A stretch of DNA of 64,000 nt from Holtermannia corniformis (GCA_001599935.1 BCIJ01000040.1:65171-129170), one strand, 5' to 3'. Counted from the first letter of the stretch, positions 12,246 through 24,210 are shown. The notes: generated from the letters alone by a model not told the origin. A program made the numbers and translations.

Positions 12246-12472
12246 TGTGATCTGTGTAGTACTGATGGTAGTTTTTCAAGTGTAGGGAACGGGATCGATT
12301 GGTCTTTTGCAAGTCCCAATGCTGAGAAGAAGAAGAAAGAGAAGACGAGACGGAAAAGTCAAACGTGTCTTGCGCCATCGAGCGGAAAACTGGGTGATTA
12401 CGTAATCACTCGACGTTTGTAAACCCCCTCTGGCCAGTGGCAGGTGGCTAGCGAGGGTATGCATGCTCCCAG

Positions 12473-14973
12473 CTAGAGATGGATGTCGAGGCTGTCCCGC
12501 TCGCGCTCTTGCCGCGCGAGCTGCATAGCTTGCTCGACCGCCAGCATGCTTCCGCGGTGCGTGCTTACGCTAGTCATGGGCGCTTGGGTGCCCGTCGCGC
12601 CCGTGATCGGTCCACCGTGCTGAGCATCCCACACTCGGCGCTCGACGCACGCTCGGCAACGTGAAACGTATTCTTCGACGTCGACGTCGATCCCTTGCCA
12701 CCAGAACGTCTCGCCGAGTAGGCCGAGCATCGCTTGGGGTGTGTTATGCTCGGTTCCGTCGGCACCGTCAAAGTGCGCGTCTTCAACCAGCTCGTGGCGG
12801 ATCGCACCGCGGGGTGGGACGAGCAGCGCTTGCGAGTTGTCTGCACCTCGGAGATAGAGTAGGCCGAGATCACTGAGTAAAAAGTCATCATTAGGCTGGC
12901 CGGCTCGCAGCGAGCTGATCAGCGGCACGAGCTCTTGGTCAGTCGGGTAGGCGGCCAGCCAGCGCCGCGTTTCAGGATCGAGCTTTTCAATCTGGGGTAG
13001 TGGTGGGACAGGCGGGAGATGGGAAGCCCGCGGTGTGTGTAGTGGGAACGCCTGAGTCTGCCGAACAGGGAAGAACGATCCGCGATCTTCGACGAGGGGC
13101 TTGGGTGCGCCATTCGGCCCAGTCGTGGGCAGGAAGAGGGCCGCTGGCGTCGGTGATGGCGGATTCGAAAAGAGGGATAGTTTGCGCGCCTGTGCGGCGG
13201 GTGTCAGCGCTGCTATAGATGCGGCCAGGCAGCGTACTGGGTTGACGAGCCAGTAGAGCAGCGAGTGGGCCAAGTCGTCCGCACCGAGCAGAAACACGAC
13301 GAGGACGAGATAGGCTCCCGTGCTATCGTCTGTCAGAGTACGCGCCGGTCCCGCACAACACGTACCCAAGCGTAACTTGATGCCCCTCGGCGGCTACGGC
13401 CTTGATCTGCTGATACCACGCCACAATGATGCCAAACTGCCTTGGCCCTCAATCCTATACCGTCACTGGCACGAGAGCTTCTACTGACCGTCACAATCTC
13501 CATCACACCCGCCACGACGCCAAAGATTGGGCCGACGGGCCCCCTCCGGTGCGCCCACCAAGCCCACCAGACCCACCCCATGCCCTCATTCGGCGGTCGA
13601 TAGCACCGGACCTGTAGTTCCACCTCTGCGTCGATCCGCTCAGCGTCCGGCACAGAGGACAAGTGGGTCAAGGGTAGTGAGAGGGACGAGAGGAGGAAAA
13701 AGTGGAGAAACGCCGTGATGGAGAGGAACGAGGCGCGCAGCCAGGACAGGGTGATGAGCGCTGTGAACAGGCGCGCAATGTTGGCTTGGTGGGAGCTGGG
13801 CACTGTTAGTGGTGAATGATGGGCTGACGATGGGGCGGAACATACGACGAGCCGGGGATTTTGAGTGCACCGTCGGCACTGGCAAAGTCTTGTTCGATGT
13901 ACGCGCGGCATTCTTGTCTGTACGCGCTTGATCAGCACGGTGTGATCAGCGAGCAATACAACCTACGTCCCGACGCCACACCAGCCATCCACGCCGAGCG
14001 CGACACTGGCCTCGCCCGCCGCGCTGACAGGAAACACCCCTCCCTGAGCCGTCACGAGCGTCGCCAAGCCCGAACCCAAACTGTGCATCACACACGTCAG
14101 CAGCACAGCGCCCAGCAGTCCCATCAGTGCCCTCGTAAAAGGATAGATTGTGCGGTAAGTGCTCGTCAGTCGTCCCGTCGGTTCATCAGTGCGCGCGTGT
14201 GCGTGCTCCACGACGGACGCGCCCGCTTGGGTGGAAGCCGCCGAGTCGGATTTCTTGTGCTTGCGATTCCGTTGCTTGAACCCGATCGGTTTCGGGTGGA
14301 AAGAGTAGCGGGGCGTCGCGGGCGTCATGGGACCTAGACGATGTAAAGTCGATGGATCCGTGCGGACCGTCGAATTGGGATCGTGCTCTTGCTTTGGCTG
14401 GACGGGGACGGGCGGGACATGGCCCTGTGGAGCAAAAGTCGACTCCCAGTCCTCTTCGACCGGTTCGAACGGTGTCATACCGCCAGCGCCAGCCGTAGTC
14501 GGTCCATGCCAAGACGAAGCACTGTACGACGTCGCAGTCCCGGGCCAGGCAGACGTGACCGGCGTCTCTCCGCCACCGGGTAATCCCGCTGTCCGTAACA
14601 GCTCACTCTCAGACGTAGTCGAGTAAGCCGAGTCCATGCGCGTATGATGTACCGGTCGCGTCTCGTGAATCGACTCTAGGCGCGGCTGCGTGGCCGTAAA
14701 CGGGATCCAAGAATCCGTTGCGCGCACAGACAGAGGTAGACCCGTATCGGCCCGACCGCGCGGTAGTGATGGGACGCTAGGGGCCGGAGACTGCGGCGCG
14801 ACCCACGAAGCGGTCGTGTAGTCTGTTGGAGGGCGTGCGGTTGAAAAGGGGAAAGCGGCGGAATGCCGGAGCATGCTCTGATCGCGCAGTCTCTGCGGTG
14901 ATTTCGGGGGGCGCGCTGGTGGTGGGAGTGAGGATCGGGCTGTCATGGGCCTCGAGGGCCCGGGAGTGTCCAT
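12473..14973 (-). CDS. Multi-pass membrane protein with C-terminal integrase-type HHCC zinc domain
   Basis: Five exons (14973-13967, 13917-13846, 13795-about 13496, then two more to 12473) join into roughly 770 aa. Residues 1 to about 270 are Pro/Ser-rich and disordered. They are followed by hydrophobic segments: ALMGLLGAVLLTCVMHSL; a paired one around FTALITLSWLRASFLSITAF; VGPIFGVVAGVMEIVTFGII; and YLVLVVFLLGADDLAHSLLYW. After a further linker, the C-terminal 190 residues contain RHELVEDAHFDGADGTEH, then WWQGIDVDVEEYVSRCRACV. This has the H-x8-H-x29-C-x2-C order and the W-x-x-D-V-x-x-Y-V core of retroelement integrase zinc (H2C2) domains. There is no integrase catalytic core and no other retroelement sequence nearby. 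The family is unknown to me, and the membrane topology is inferred. Confidence 0.75.
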
Positions 14974-15111
14974 CTCGCGTTAGCGTGCCGCACGAGTCAG
15001 TACCGAGCATCAGCACCGCTCGCTCGCAACATCAACGTTGCAGCGGCGACAAAGGTGTGCCCTCAAAGGAGGCCATCGACCCGGACGACTTGCATCACAC
15101 GCAGTCCCTAC

Positions 15112-16531
15112 CTAAAGTGGCTCAATGTCAAGCTTGGGCCCGAGCGGGACAATGCCCGTGTTGTTGATCTGCTTGTGCGAATGATAGTAGTGCGCCTTGA
15201 TGTGTGTGAAATCGGTCGTGTCTTTGAACGCGGGATAGTTCCAGTACAGGTTCTTGAGCCAGCGATGGATCTCGGGGTAGTCGTGTCGGACTATGGCGGG
15301 TTAGTGTCGCTCGCGAGGTCTGCACCGAGAGGCGAGAGACCGCTGCAGGAAAGGGACTGACTGGTACCAAGGTTGCACTTGAAGTGACCGACGTAAACCG
15401 GGTCGAACCGAATGACGGTCGTGTACAGGCTGAAATGCATCAGCCTCGATTCTCAAGCGCAACCACCCCGACGGACCGAATATCAGCCTCGGTCAACTGC
15501 CCGCCGACAAGGAACTCTTTGCCCTTGAGCAATTCCTCGACCCGATCGAGCGCGTTGAAGAGGGGCACGACATTCGACTCGTATGCGGCCTGGGTCGTTG
15601 CGAACCCAGACTTGTAGACGCCGTTCTGCAGTGAGTCAGTATACGACGCTTTGAAAGTTGAACGCCACCACGCACGTTCTGAGGCGATCAGCATTCGAGC
15701 AAGTTGATCAGGCGTTTGCCACCCACGATATCGTTGTAGACCCACTCGTTGAGCTCGTCAATCTCCTTTCGGAGGTGCTCGGGGTAGATGTCAAGCTCGA
15801 GCTCGTTGCTGCCGGGCGCCAAGAACTCGTTGAACGCCTGGACCGTCAGTTGCCATCGGGACGCGAGTCAAGAGCACGCACGACATTCAAGTTGCGGATA
15901 ATCTCGGACGACTCGTTGCTGACAATCGTCTCGTTCTTCTTGTCCCAGACGATCTACATGGCGTCATCAGCTCGATCATGCTGTGGCTCGAGTACGCACC
16001 GGGACGGTGAACCGAGCGTCATACTCTGGGCTGGCCTTGAAGTAGAGATCCCTCAGGTGACCCGAGCCATACAGGTCGTCCGGGCCGGAACCAGGGAACG
16101 TCTCGTCGCCATACTCGTCATACTTTGCGGCCGTGATCTTGTCCGTGGCTGCTGGCAAAGCTGATGTGGAGAAATGCCAGCCTTTGCTGAGGAGGTACGG
16201 GTGGACGGTTGAGACCTCTTTGTGGGAAGCGTCAGTGTGCGAGGCTTGCTGAGCCAAGAGACGGGCACTGACGGATCAAGCTGTCGAGACCTTTGAGTCT
16301 GCGCACGATCAGAGCGCGGTGAGCCCATGGACAAGCGAGGGAGACGTAGAGATGGTAGCGGCCTGATGGGATCCATCAGCGATCGGGACCGACATCGCCA
16401 TCGTACACACCCTTCTCTGGCTCGAACCTGGATCCCGGCTTGATCTCGTCTCTGAACGCGCTGACCTGACGCTTGAACTGGCCGTCCTTTTGGCCTGCCC
16501 AGTTGAGGATGTCCTTTTTGGCGTCTGGCAT
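15112..16531 (-). CDS. ECM4: Glutathionyl-hydroquinone reductase (omega-class GST-like, Ecm4/Gto)
   Basis: This family reduces glutathionyl-(hydro)quinones with glutathione. The start [22 protein letters not shown] is typical. The catalytic Cys lies in [17 protein letters not shown] of the thioredoxin-like N-domain. It is followed by [23 protein letters not shown]-type and [15 protein letters not shown], and the all-helical C-domain with [14 protein letters not shown] and [17 protein letters not shown]. It ends [21 protein letters not shown]. Six or seven introns are needed. It is divergent from the senescence-domain gene at 16825, with 293 bp between the starts. The broad function is secure; the natural substrate is unknown. 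Confidence 0.9.
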
Positions 16532-16824
16532 TGTGCGGATGTGACGAGGTGCGAGTGGTGTGGTCGATCGTGGGAGAAGCCGGGTGAGCATGCGTGAGCA
16601 GGTTGCTATCGATCTTGTGGTCGTCGTTGCTCTCTGATCGGCACGGTGAACAGTGATCCATCAACATAATCCCCGAGAGCATCACGCTCTTGCTGACCAC
16701 CACCACCCACACTGTCGACAACGGACAAGCAGAGCATGACGCGTTGACAGACGTCACACTGTGCGAACCATCTCATCCGTGAGAACGACGACAACGACGA
16801 CGACAAAGACACTGGCAGAGAACG
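16532..16824. promoter_or_regulatory. Shared divergent promoter region
   Basis: These 293 bp separate the starts of the ECM4-like gene and the senescence-domain gene. A short run of acgacgacaacgacgacg-type trinucleotides sits at about 16782-16806, just upstream of the plus-strand start. No other gene is seen. Confidence 0.4.
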
Positions 16825-18075
16825 ATGACCACACTGATCACCATCCCAGGTGCCAAAGCACTCCATCTCCCCACAAAGGGCGCAACACCGCTCCCGCTCG
16901 CACAAGGTCAACTCCAGTTGACCGTCTTGCCCGCCGATCGTGAGTTGGAACACTACGACCGATCATCCCTGACGCTCCAGCACCCTCCCGCCCATCCTCC
17001 ATCCTCTCGCTCAGCGTCGCTCACGCCAGCTTCCCGCTACTCCCAATCTCTCCCCTGCACCGGACCCAGCCCAACTCGCAGCACGCATCCTACCTGTTCT
17101 CCCCGCTGCCCGCAGACGGCGGCCAGGCCATCGGCTCGGTGCTGATCCAGCTCGCCGACTCGCATAGCCAAGGCGAATGGGAGGCTTCCGAAGCTCTTTC
17201 ACGCAAGTTTGAAGCCGTGCTCAAGGAAAACGGAGTGTGGGAGGTCGTGGACGATGATGACGAAGAGGATTCGTTGAACCTGGCCGGCAGTCAGAACCCG
17301 AAGGGATGGGGCGCGACGATTGGCGATGCGTTGGCGGGTGCTGGCAAGGCGGTTGCTGATCGGTTGACGGGTTACACGGATCGGTGCGTGCGGTCGATGC
17401 GGTGTTGTTTGTCTTGGAATCCGCCTAGCCTGCACCGCTCCCCTTTCTCAAGCCTACAGATCGCTGACATCCACAGTCACATTGACGGCCACCCGGCCCA
17501 ACCGGAAGGCTTCGTCCCCTCGTCTCAAACCGCGTCGTACGCCGCGACGGCCAAAGACGCGACGGCATCCGTCGCAGCGACCGCCACGTCTGTCGCTCAG
17601 ACTGTCGGTCAAAAGGTCCACGAGGGTGGTGCAGCCGTCGGCGAGTATGTCAAAGGCTACCTCCCCGAATCTGTAAAGAGTCAGGAAGGGGTGGAGAAGG
17701 GTGCATTGCGACAGGGAGCCGAGGAGCAGTGGGAGCAGGTCGGTATCGGCATCGCCTGAGCCTGCAGTGGACGGTGCTGATACTTGGTCTGACAGGTGAC
17801 CCTCGCGGCCGCTGGTACGGCCGAGGGCGCCAAGACGCTCAGCCAGTCTGTCTCTGACAACTCGCACCGTGCGATCGAACACAATGGTGGACCGCAGGCA
17901 GAGGCCCTTGCAAAAGGTCAGTGCTCCCACGCGCACTCGCGGGCTGACAATCACAGACATCGGCCAGGCAGGCGCCAACCTCGGCTCTGCAGCCCTCTCG
18001 GCCGGCGCCGCAACGTCAGTCATTGTCCAAGGCGCCAACGCTGGTCAAGGAGCGAGCACGACTGCGACCGACTAG
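16825..18075 (+). CDS. Spartin/senescence-domain protein
   Basis: The protein starts MTTLITIPGAKALHLPTKG and five exons give about 340 aa. The N-terminal beta-rich part (to about residue 90, SYLFSPLPADGGQAIGSVLI) resembles the region before the senescence domain in plant ERD7 and animal spartin. Then come an acidic linker (VVDDDDEEDSL), TIGDALAGAGKAVADRL and a long Ala/Gly/Val-rich helical region (SVAATATSVAQTVGQKVHEG, AALSAGAATSVIVQGANAG) typical of the senescence domain. Introns precede HIDGHPAQPEG, VTLAAAGTAEGAK and DIGQAGANLG. Relatives act at lipid droplets and endosomal membranes; that role is inferred for this protein. Confidence 0.75.
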
Positions 18076-18274
18076 GCTAGCGGAGCGGTGCCGTGTGATG
18101 GCAAGGTCATGTGGATTCAACAGTTGTGTGACTTGTAGTGAATGGATGATCACTTGACTTGCACTGGACGCCGGTCGGTGGAGGTCGGTCGGTCGTTGCC
18201 TTGCTCCCGACGACGACGTTGATAGTGTCTTGTGCACGTTGGATCACCTGTACAGTCATTGTAACGTAGTCATC

Positions 18275-19222
18275 ATGAGTGCAGACCGGACTGTGCTCAA
18301 GACAAACCCCACCGTATCGTCCACGGGCGGCAAAGGGTCCCCCGAGGTCAAGCCTGTTCCGACGTATCTCGACGTCAAGGAGCAGGTCAGTCCTATCAGT
18401 CTTTGGCATGCACTTGGCCGATGGTGACGCCCGCTACAGCTCGCATTCTACGCATCATACCATTCGAACCCTATCAACATTGCGATCCATCTCGTCTGCA
18501 TCCCACTCATCCTATGGTCTGTTCCGCACACACCTAGACGATGGACGGGTGCTCACGGCTCTAGGTCTGCATTAGGTATCTTTGCCCATGTCTCGCTCCC
18601 TGGTACCAGAGCTATCGAGCTCGGGACGGGCTTAGCGTACGAGCCGAATCTGGCACTACCGTTGATCGTGGGCTATGTGCTGTACTATTTCCAGCTCGAG
18701 CCGTTTGCTGCTGTGCGTTTGGGTGCTGTAGCACGCATAGACTGACTCGCTCGCTCACAGGCAACGTACGTCCCCGTCGCAACGCTCATGTACCTCAACG
18801 CAACCTACCTCGCCACCCACCCCGTGTCCCAGCTACCAGGCCACGACTCGAACCTCGGGTTCATCCTACTGATCCACGGCTTTGCGTGGATCATGCAGTT
18901 TATCGGCCACGGTTTTGCTGAGAAACGGGCCCCGGCGTTACTCGATAATCTCCTAAGCGGTCCGTTTGCCGCCCGCATGACGCGAGGCTGACGTGCCCAG
19001 CACTCGTTTTGGCCCCGTTCTTCAGCCACTTGGAATGTCTGTTCTTGGTCTTTGACTGTGCGTCCTTGTCCCGGCTTGGCACGCACGCACGCTTGGCCTT
19101 GGCGACCCGACTGACGACGGCTGCCAATCTTAGACGCACCGAGCCTCCAGCGCGAGATCAAGAACCGAGCCGGGCTGCGGATCGTCCAGATGAACGCGGC
19201 CAAGCGTGCAAACGCAAAGTGA
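18275..19222 (+). CDS. MPO1: MPO1/YGL010w-type 2-hydroxy fatty acid dioxygenase (DUF962)
   Basis: Mpo1 is an ER membrane Fe(II) dioxygenase that shortens 2-hydroxy fatty acids during phytosphingosine breakdown. The family hallmarks are present: [19 protein letters not shown] near residue 45, a second hydrophobic pair ([27 protein letters not shown]), and [20 protein letters not shown] with the conserved metal-site histidines. These are followed by [13 protein letters not shown]. The protein ends in a basic tail AAKRANAK after an intron ([15 protein letters not shown]). About five introns are needed, and the start lies 200 bp after the senescence-domain gene. Length (about 220-230 aa) fits the family. 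Confidence 0.9.
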
Positions 19223-19596
19223 TGCATCCTCGTCGCCGTGCCAAGCGCCGACTTTGAATAATCTATAAACAGGTTGGCTGCGCGGGCCGAGCCCTTTGAG
19301 CACTTGGCGCCTTGGCTGCCTTTGGATCGTCTTGGTATCGCGGTCGGGTGCTCGTGCTCTCGTGCTGCTGCGTGTGCAGGCTGCCTGCTGTCTCCTGTAG
19401 CCTGCGTGCTGCGTGCTGCCGTGTGATGTCGTATGGATCGTGTAAAGGCCACTGCCCGCAAATAGCCTGCCTCCACGTTAGCAAGCGCGTTCTCCGGATG
19501 CCAAGACCGCCGAGCGCCAAGAAAAGCACGCTCAGAGCCAAGCTCGGACAGCGCAGGCTTATGAACGACGTGGATGCCCAGTAGCACCAGCACACC
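19223..19596. other. Intergenic stretch, no gene seen
   Basis: The 374 bp between the MPO1 stop and the next start carry only short frames without family resemblance. The repetitive gtgctgcgtgtgcaggctgcctgctg-like composition near 19360-19430 is low complexity. Confidence 0.4.
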
Positions 19597-20250
19597 ATGA
19601 CCACCATGCTCAAAGCACCTTCGGCGTCCTCCATGGCCTCGTCCAGTCACCAGCGGCCGAGGAAGCAGTCGTCGGCGTCGTCGCGCTCGTATTCGCCGTA
19701 TCCTCTGACCCCGCCAGCGAGCATCAGGGACGCAGAGCGGTACAGCCCTAGATTGGGCAGTGGCCGATGGGACGATGATATGGTGTGTACTGGCTGAGGG
19801 TATGTACGCTCGGCTAACGACGTATAGCCAAACGCACCAGCAGCTCTGAGCGATATCCTGAAAGCGTTCCGCGAGTCGGGAGACGGTGACCGCGAGATGC
19901 TCTTGGCGATTCTGAATGCCAAGCGGGCAGAAGAAGAGGTCAGTCCGACCCACCGTCCACATCAGCGTGCTGACGCTAGCCCTTCACAGCGGATAACGAC
20001 GCTGATGCAGACCCGCCTCGCCCTCCTCCACGCCCACGTCCAGTCTTCACCACGTCCAGCCCGCGCGTCCTCACCACCACCCAACATCCTCCACTCACCC
20101 TACCCCGGCCACGGGACCGGTGCCGCCCCGGCCGCTCGCAAGGATAGTAGCACCAGCACGATCAGTAGCAGTGGCAGTGCGGCCGCGCACGGGCTCGAAC
20201 TGCTGCTGAATGCTGGTAGAGCTAGGGAGAGCGATGAGCGCTTGCGGTGA
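19597..20250 (+). CDS. Ser-rich protein with a conserved-looking helical core
   Basis: Three exons joined by consensus introns (gtgtgt...tatag near 19782-19826, gtcagt...cacag near 19938-19989) give about 185 aa. The first 60 residues are a Ser/Pro-rich disordered region. A helical segment follows: ALSDILKAFRESGDGDREML, LAILNAKRAEEE, then across the intron RITTLMQTRLALLHAHVQ. The tail is again Ser/Pro-rich and ends ARESDERLR. I have a weak memory of similar short helical cores in basidiomycete hypothetical proteins but cannot name a family. No function is proposed. Confidence 0.6.
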
Positions 20251-20473
20251 CACGCGCCACCAGTGGAACCAGGACGAGATTGTACATAGCAGCGTTGTGA
20301 GCATAGATGGATCATCGTTGTACATTCGCATCCGTCAGTGTTGCATCTTTCTATCAAACGGTTTCAAGAAGTAAACCGCGCGGCAATGGTCACCATCGCT
20401 ATTGATACCATCTGCGCCCACACGCTCCCTTCAGACACATTCAACAAGCCGTCCGGAGCCCTGTCCAGATGGA

Positions 20474-20758
20474 TTACAGTGTCGCCTGATGCAGCCGCGT
20501 GGTACCCATCGGCTGCAAGCTCGTTCCGAAAGTGCCAAAGTCGCCACTCACGTCGGTACCGGTACCGGCCAGTTTAACATTGCCATTGTCAATGGTGCAA
20601 TTGTACTCGATGGCTCTGATCTGATGAGACGGCTTATGGACGCCTTCGACGCGCACCACCTTCGGATTGTTATCTTCGACAGAGAGCATGATGGCGTGGT
20701 CGCCCTCGGATTTGTAACACCACGTTGTCCCTAAGTCTGAACCTGATCGTAGCGGCAT
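20474..20758 (-). CDS. Orphan paralogue A (partial model)
   Basis: A 94-codon open frame reads SDLGTTWCYKSEGDHAIML and ends RLHQATL. It is clearly related to the frame at 21285-21668: both share GTTWC, an acidic loop, a V-V-x-x-E motif, and a V-S-D/G segment near the C-terminus. The true 5' end is uncertain. A donor-like site (gaggtcagtgg) and acceptor (gatcag) suggest an upstream exon around 20800-21076. No domain is recognised. Confidence 0.5.
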   Translation of the reverse strand: MPLRSGSDLGTTWCYKSEGDHAIMLSVEDNNPKVVRVEGVHKPSHQIRAIEYNCTIDNGNVKLAGTGTDVSGDFGTFGTSLQPMGTTRLHQATL

Positions 20759-21284
20759 GATGGTTGTCAGAGACTTGGGCGTGTCGCCTTGCCACTGACC
20801 TCTTTATAGAACTGTGATGGCTTCGCGACGGAGCCTTCGCTCGTCAAATTGTGCAATTTGGAGAATCATGGGTCGAATGGTTGCGCCCGTGTGGCGATTG
20901 GCGTGCTCGAGCCCGTCAGCGCTGTAAACCAATCGACCGACCGCGACGTTTGCGCTTCGTTGAAGCTCCATCTTGCGTGAAAGGCTTGTACAGGCAGTCC
21001 AGCCTTGCAACCTAGGGTAGCCCGAAGGCGACTGTGACTGCACACCAAGGATGTCCAGACAGCGAGATGGACGCAATCATACACAGCCTCCTCTCATTGT
21101 TCGAGGCGCAGTCGTGGAAGGCCCTACTGCCAGAACGGAGGCGCAGCGAGCTGAGCTTCGAACCGCCACCAAGCCAAATTTCCCCTCTGGCGTCGCGCAG
21201 CCAGTCGTGCACTCGGGTCGTACATCCGGTCTCACTAGCCCAGGTAACGCTAGCACAGCTTCCAGCAAGGCAGTCGTGCATCCC

Positions 21285-21668
21285 TCACCCCTGTGAGTTA
21301 CCAAATAAGCTCATGAATGCGTCAAACAGCAGTGTCACCACTGATTGAGCCTCCTCTGACATGGGGAGGGAACAGCTATTCGGCTCCAGGAAGTAGAAGC
21401 CGGCCTGGCGCATCTGCGTTTTGAACAGCGCAGAAGGCAAGTATCCGTCGGACACCACTGTCGACTGGCCTGTCAATCTGGGCTCACCGTCGGTGGATTT
21501 CTCATAGGCATACTTTGCAGAGCTCCACGTGTTATCCGGCCTGTTATAACGTTCCGCGTGCACGACTTGCTCGGTATCCCGCTCGTCCGCCCAAAGCATG
21601 ACAGCACAATCGTCGTTGGTCTCGAGGCACCATGTCGTCCCAAAGTAATTACCTTGAGATCGTGGCAT
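21285..21668 (-). CDS. Orphan paralogue B (partial model)
   Basis: This 127-codon frame carries NYFGTTWCLETNDDCAVMLW, then VVHAERYNRPDNTWSSAKYA, and ends in DAFMSLFGNSQG. It is paralogous to the frame at 20474-20758, about 500 bp away on the same strand, so this looks like a tandem duplication that has diverged. An upstream frame on the same strand (21928-21719) has a hydrophobic run (SSLAHLLILMIPFTEAWFS) that could be a secretion signal exon, but I could not join it in frame. Function is unknown. Confidence 0.5.
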   Translation of the reverse strand: MPRSQGNYFGTTWCLETNDDCAVMLWADERDTEQVVHAERYNRPDNTWSSAKYAYEKSTDGEPRLTGQSTVVSDGYLPSALFKTQMRQAGFYFLEPNSCSLPMSEEAQSVVTLLFDAFMSLFGNSQG

Positions 21669-22501
21669 CGGGACTCGTAGAGCGACGATATGTGTGAGAC
21701 GATGCGCAGCGTCCCTGCTTACATATATAAAATCCTATGCCTTCGACCAGAAGACATTGCTGGGCGTCGTACCATCGTATTAGAAAACCAGGCTTCTGTG
21801 AAAGGAATCATCAGTATAAGCAGATGCGCTAATGACGATGCAGTTGTACCAGCACAGGAAGTCTGCAAGAAGCGCACCGCCATCTGCAAGTCTTCACATC
21901 TTGCGCTTGGCTGAGCCTGATGTTGCATCCGAGATGATTGTGGCCTGATAGGTAGCGCGTAAGTCAGACATCCGTAGCTGCTACTGGTTGTCCTGTCAGA
22001 CGCCTTTGCAGATAGGTCACCAGCAAGAGTGAATCACAAGCGGTGAATGGTGGGACGCAGATTCACAGCTCGGCGCGTACGAGGTAGTAATTGCAGACCC
22101 TTGTCCCTTTCTTGGATTCGCCACGGCGAACGTCAGGTCCGTGAACAACCGCGGTGCGCTCGGCGGGCGTCTCTCTGACTTTGCTATGGACGCAGAGGCA
22201 TATCGCGCTGTCGCCATCAACTTGACAGCACCACAAGCTAAAGACATCTCTGCTTTAGTCGCGCCGTGGTTATTCGGTGCAATCCATTTCGCGGACAGGA
22301 ACGACGGCTTGCAGTCCTATGGAATCGAAACACTATAGGGGTTGAACACCTGGATTGCGGCGACTTGGTCCTGCAGTGAGGATCCGATTGCAGACTAAAG
22401 GGAATCGCAAGAGAGCAATGATGCATGCAGTATGCAATGGTGGTACTGTACAAACAAGAAGAACTGCCGGTACACCCTTACAAATCCGAGACACCGACAT
22501 A
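21669..22501. other. Gap with no secure gene
   Basis: Only short frames are present: minus 21719-21928 with a hydrophobic stretch, and plus 22141-22338. The first may belong to paralogue B upstream; the second resembles nothing known to me. Confidence 0.35.
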
Positions 22502-24210
22502 CTATGTGCAGAAGAAGCGCTCCATCATCTCCTCCTGGTCCTTGTCCATGACCTCGCGCGTCTCGGCTGCCAACGTCGCGCGGGTGTGCATCGTGGGTGT
22601 GCACGACTTGCGGTTCGCCGCGAGCTTTCGTTGGTGCGCTTCGTAGGCATCATACGAAGACGGCGGCGGTCCTGTTGGTCGGGTGGGCCGCCGGACCGGC
22701 AACGACTATGCGGGGTTAATGCAGGCTCTGGCGATACCTGATGCCGACGTACCGAAGACAACCCTGCCACCGAGTCGCGCCACTTGCTCGGAGATCGCTT
22801 GATGTTCTCACGAGGCGTTGCCCCAAAATCACCAGTAGTCCGACCAGGACTTGAATCGCGGATAGCGATAGGCGTGGCGGGCGTAGCTGGCAGGGGCGAC
22901 AGGGCAGCGCTTTCTTCACTCCCATGACCAGCAGAGGACGTTGCCTCGTCGTCATCAACGTCCGCTACCGGGTCTCCCAGGTGCAACGAGACTGCGCGTT
23001 GAGTGCGGAGCAAAGGTGATACAGCGTCAGTGTCTTCAGCGCTCCATGATTGCTCTTTGATAGAGTGGGTGCTAGTCGAAGCTGGCAGCCGGTTGAATGA
23101 GGGTGAGGGAGATGGTGGGAGTGGGATGTCGCACGGTTTAGGGAGGCTCAGGTGGAATTGTGTGGGTGAGAGAACTTTGGCCGGGCTGTTTCGAAGTACA
23201 GGCGAAGCCCGAGGCGTCATGGCAGTGTCGATGAGGAGTGCCGGCCTGCTCGTGACGGATGCAGCGGGTGACGCGGTCTTGATATTGGTAGAAGCAACGG
23301 CTGCGACCGGCGCTGTCGTTGTGAGGTAAGGTGATGCTTTGGCCTTGGGTTTCTGGGACGAGCTTGAACCGACGAGCTTGCGGAAGAATGAAGTAAAAGA
23401 ACCCATCTTGATCGGCTTGGGTCGAGCCTCTGGCTGGAAAGACTGTGATCGTACCGCCTGCGCAACAGGGCGAGGCTGGGCGATAGGTCTGCAAGTGTCA
23501 ATGACAGGGGACACAGACGGTGGCAAACGCACTGGCTGGCTTCACCCTTCTTCTCAGGCCGCAATGAGCCCATTGACCGGCTCAACGACAGCCCTCCCAG
23601 CTTGCGTCGCCCTTCAGCCCGGGATCGCTCTCCGCCTGTTCTTGTATTGACGGGCAACTCGAAAGCTGTGCGCTGCACCTCTGCCTTTGCCCTCAATACG
23701 GGATCCGCCGCTGGCTCGTCTGAATCGTCCGATGCGCTGTTGCATCGACTGATGGCCACTTGGTCGCGAGTAGGCGATTCTGGCGGTGTGACCAAACCAT
23801 TCACCGGTTCGTCCATTGCCGACCGAGGTGAATCGTTTGAAGTCGTGCATGTCAGCGAGAGGGACGGCCGCGATGACAGTCGATCAAGCTGGGGTGTAAA
23901 CACCTCGGTCGGGGGTGGCAGCATGCTTGTGCTCATCCTCAATGGCGCTAGTATGTCGGCGAGCTTGGCCTCGAGTGGTTCGCGTGTACAGATCCCAACT
24001 GGTTGGTGCGCTAGGCGAGATCAGCTGGTTGCAGACCCGACCATCTCTGGCCAAGACGCACCTGACAACCAAACAAAGGAACGTCCGACTGCGCGCTGGA
24101 AAAGTCACCAGACTCTGCGGCGATCTCCGGGGTAAGGTACTCAGGAGGCGGGATGATCGGACTGGGATCTGCGACCGAAACGTGCAGACAGGAAAAGATC
24201 GTCCTTGGTG
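22502..24210 (-). CDS. Disordered Ser/Pro-rich protein, 5' end uncertain
   Basis: The end is clear: ...EEMMERFFCT stop at 22502, after an intron (gtacgt...gcatag, about 22703-22747) that joins DSVAGLSS to SLPVRRPTRPTG. The large exon carries KMGSFTSFFRKLVGSSSSQK and long Ser/Pro-rich stretches with repeated SP/TP sites. An intron near 23489-23540 (gtgcgt...ttgcag) joins KKGEASQ to PIAQPRPV. Upstream, LEAKLADILAPLRMSTSM and PSPIIPPPEYLTPEIAAES look like coding, but the first exon is not resolved and may lie as far as about 24,400. About 550-600 aa. The many potential phosphorylation sites suggest a regulated scaffold; this is speculative. Confidence 0.5.
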
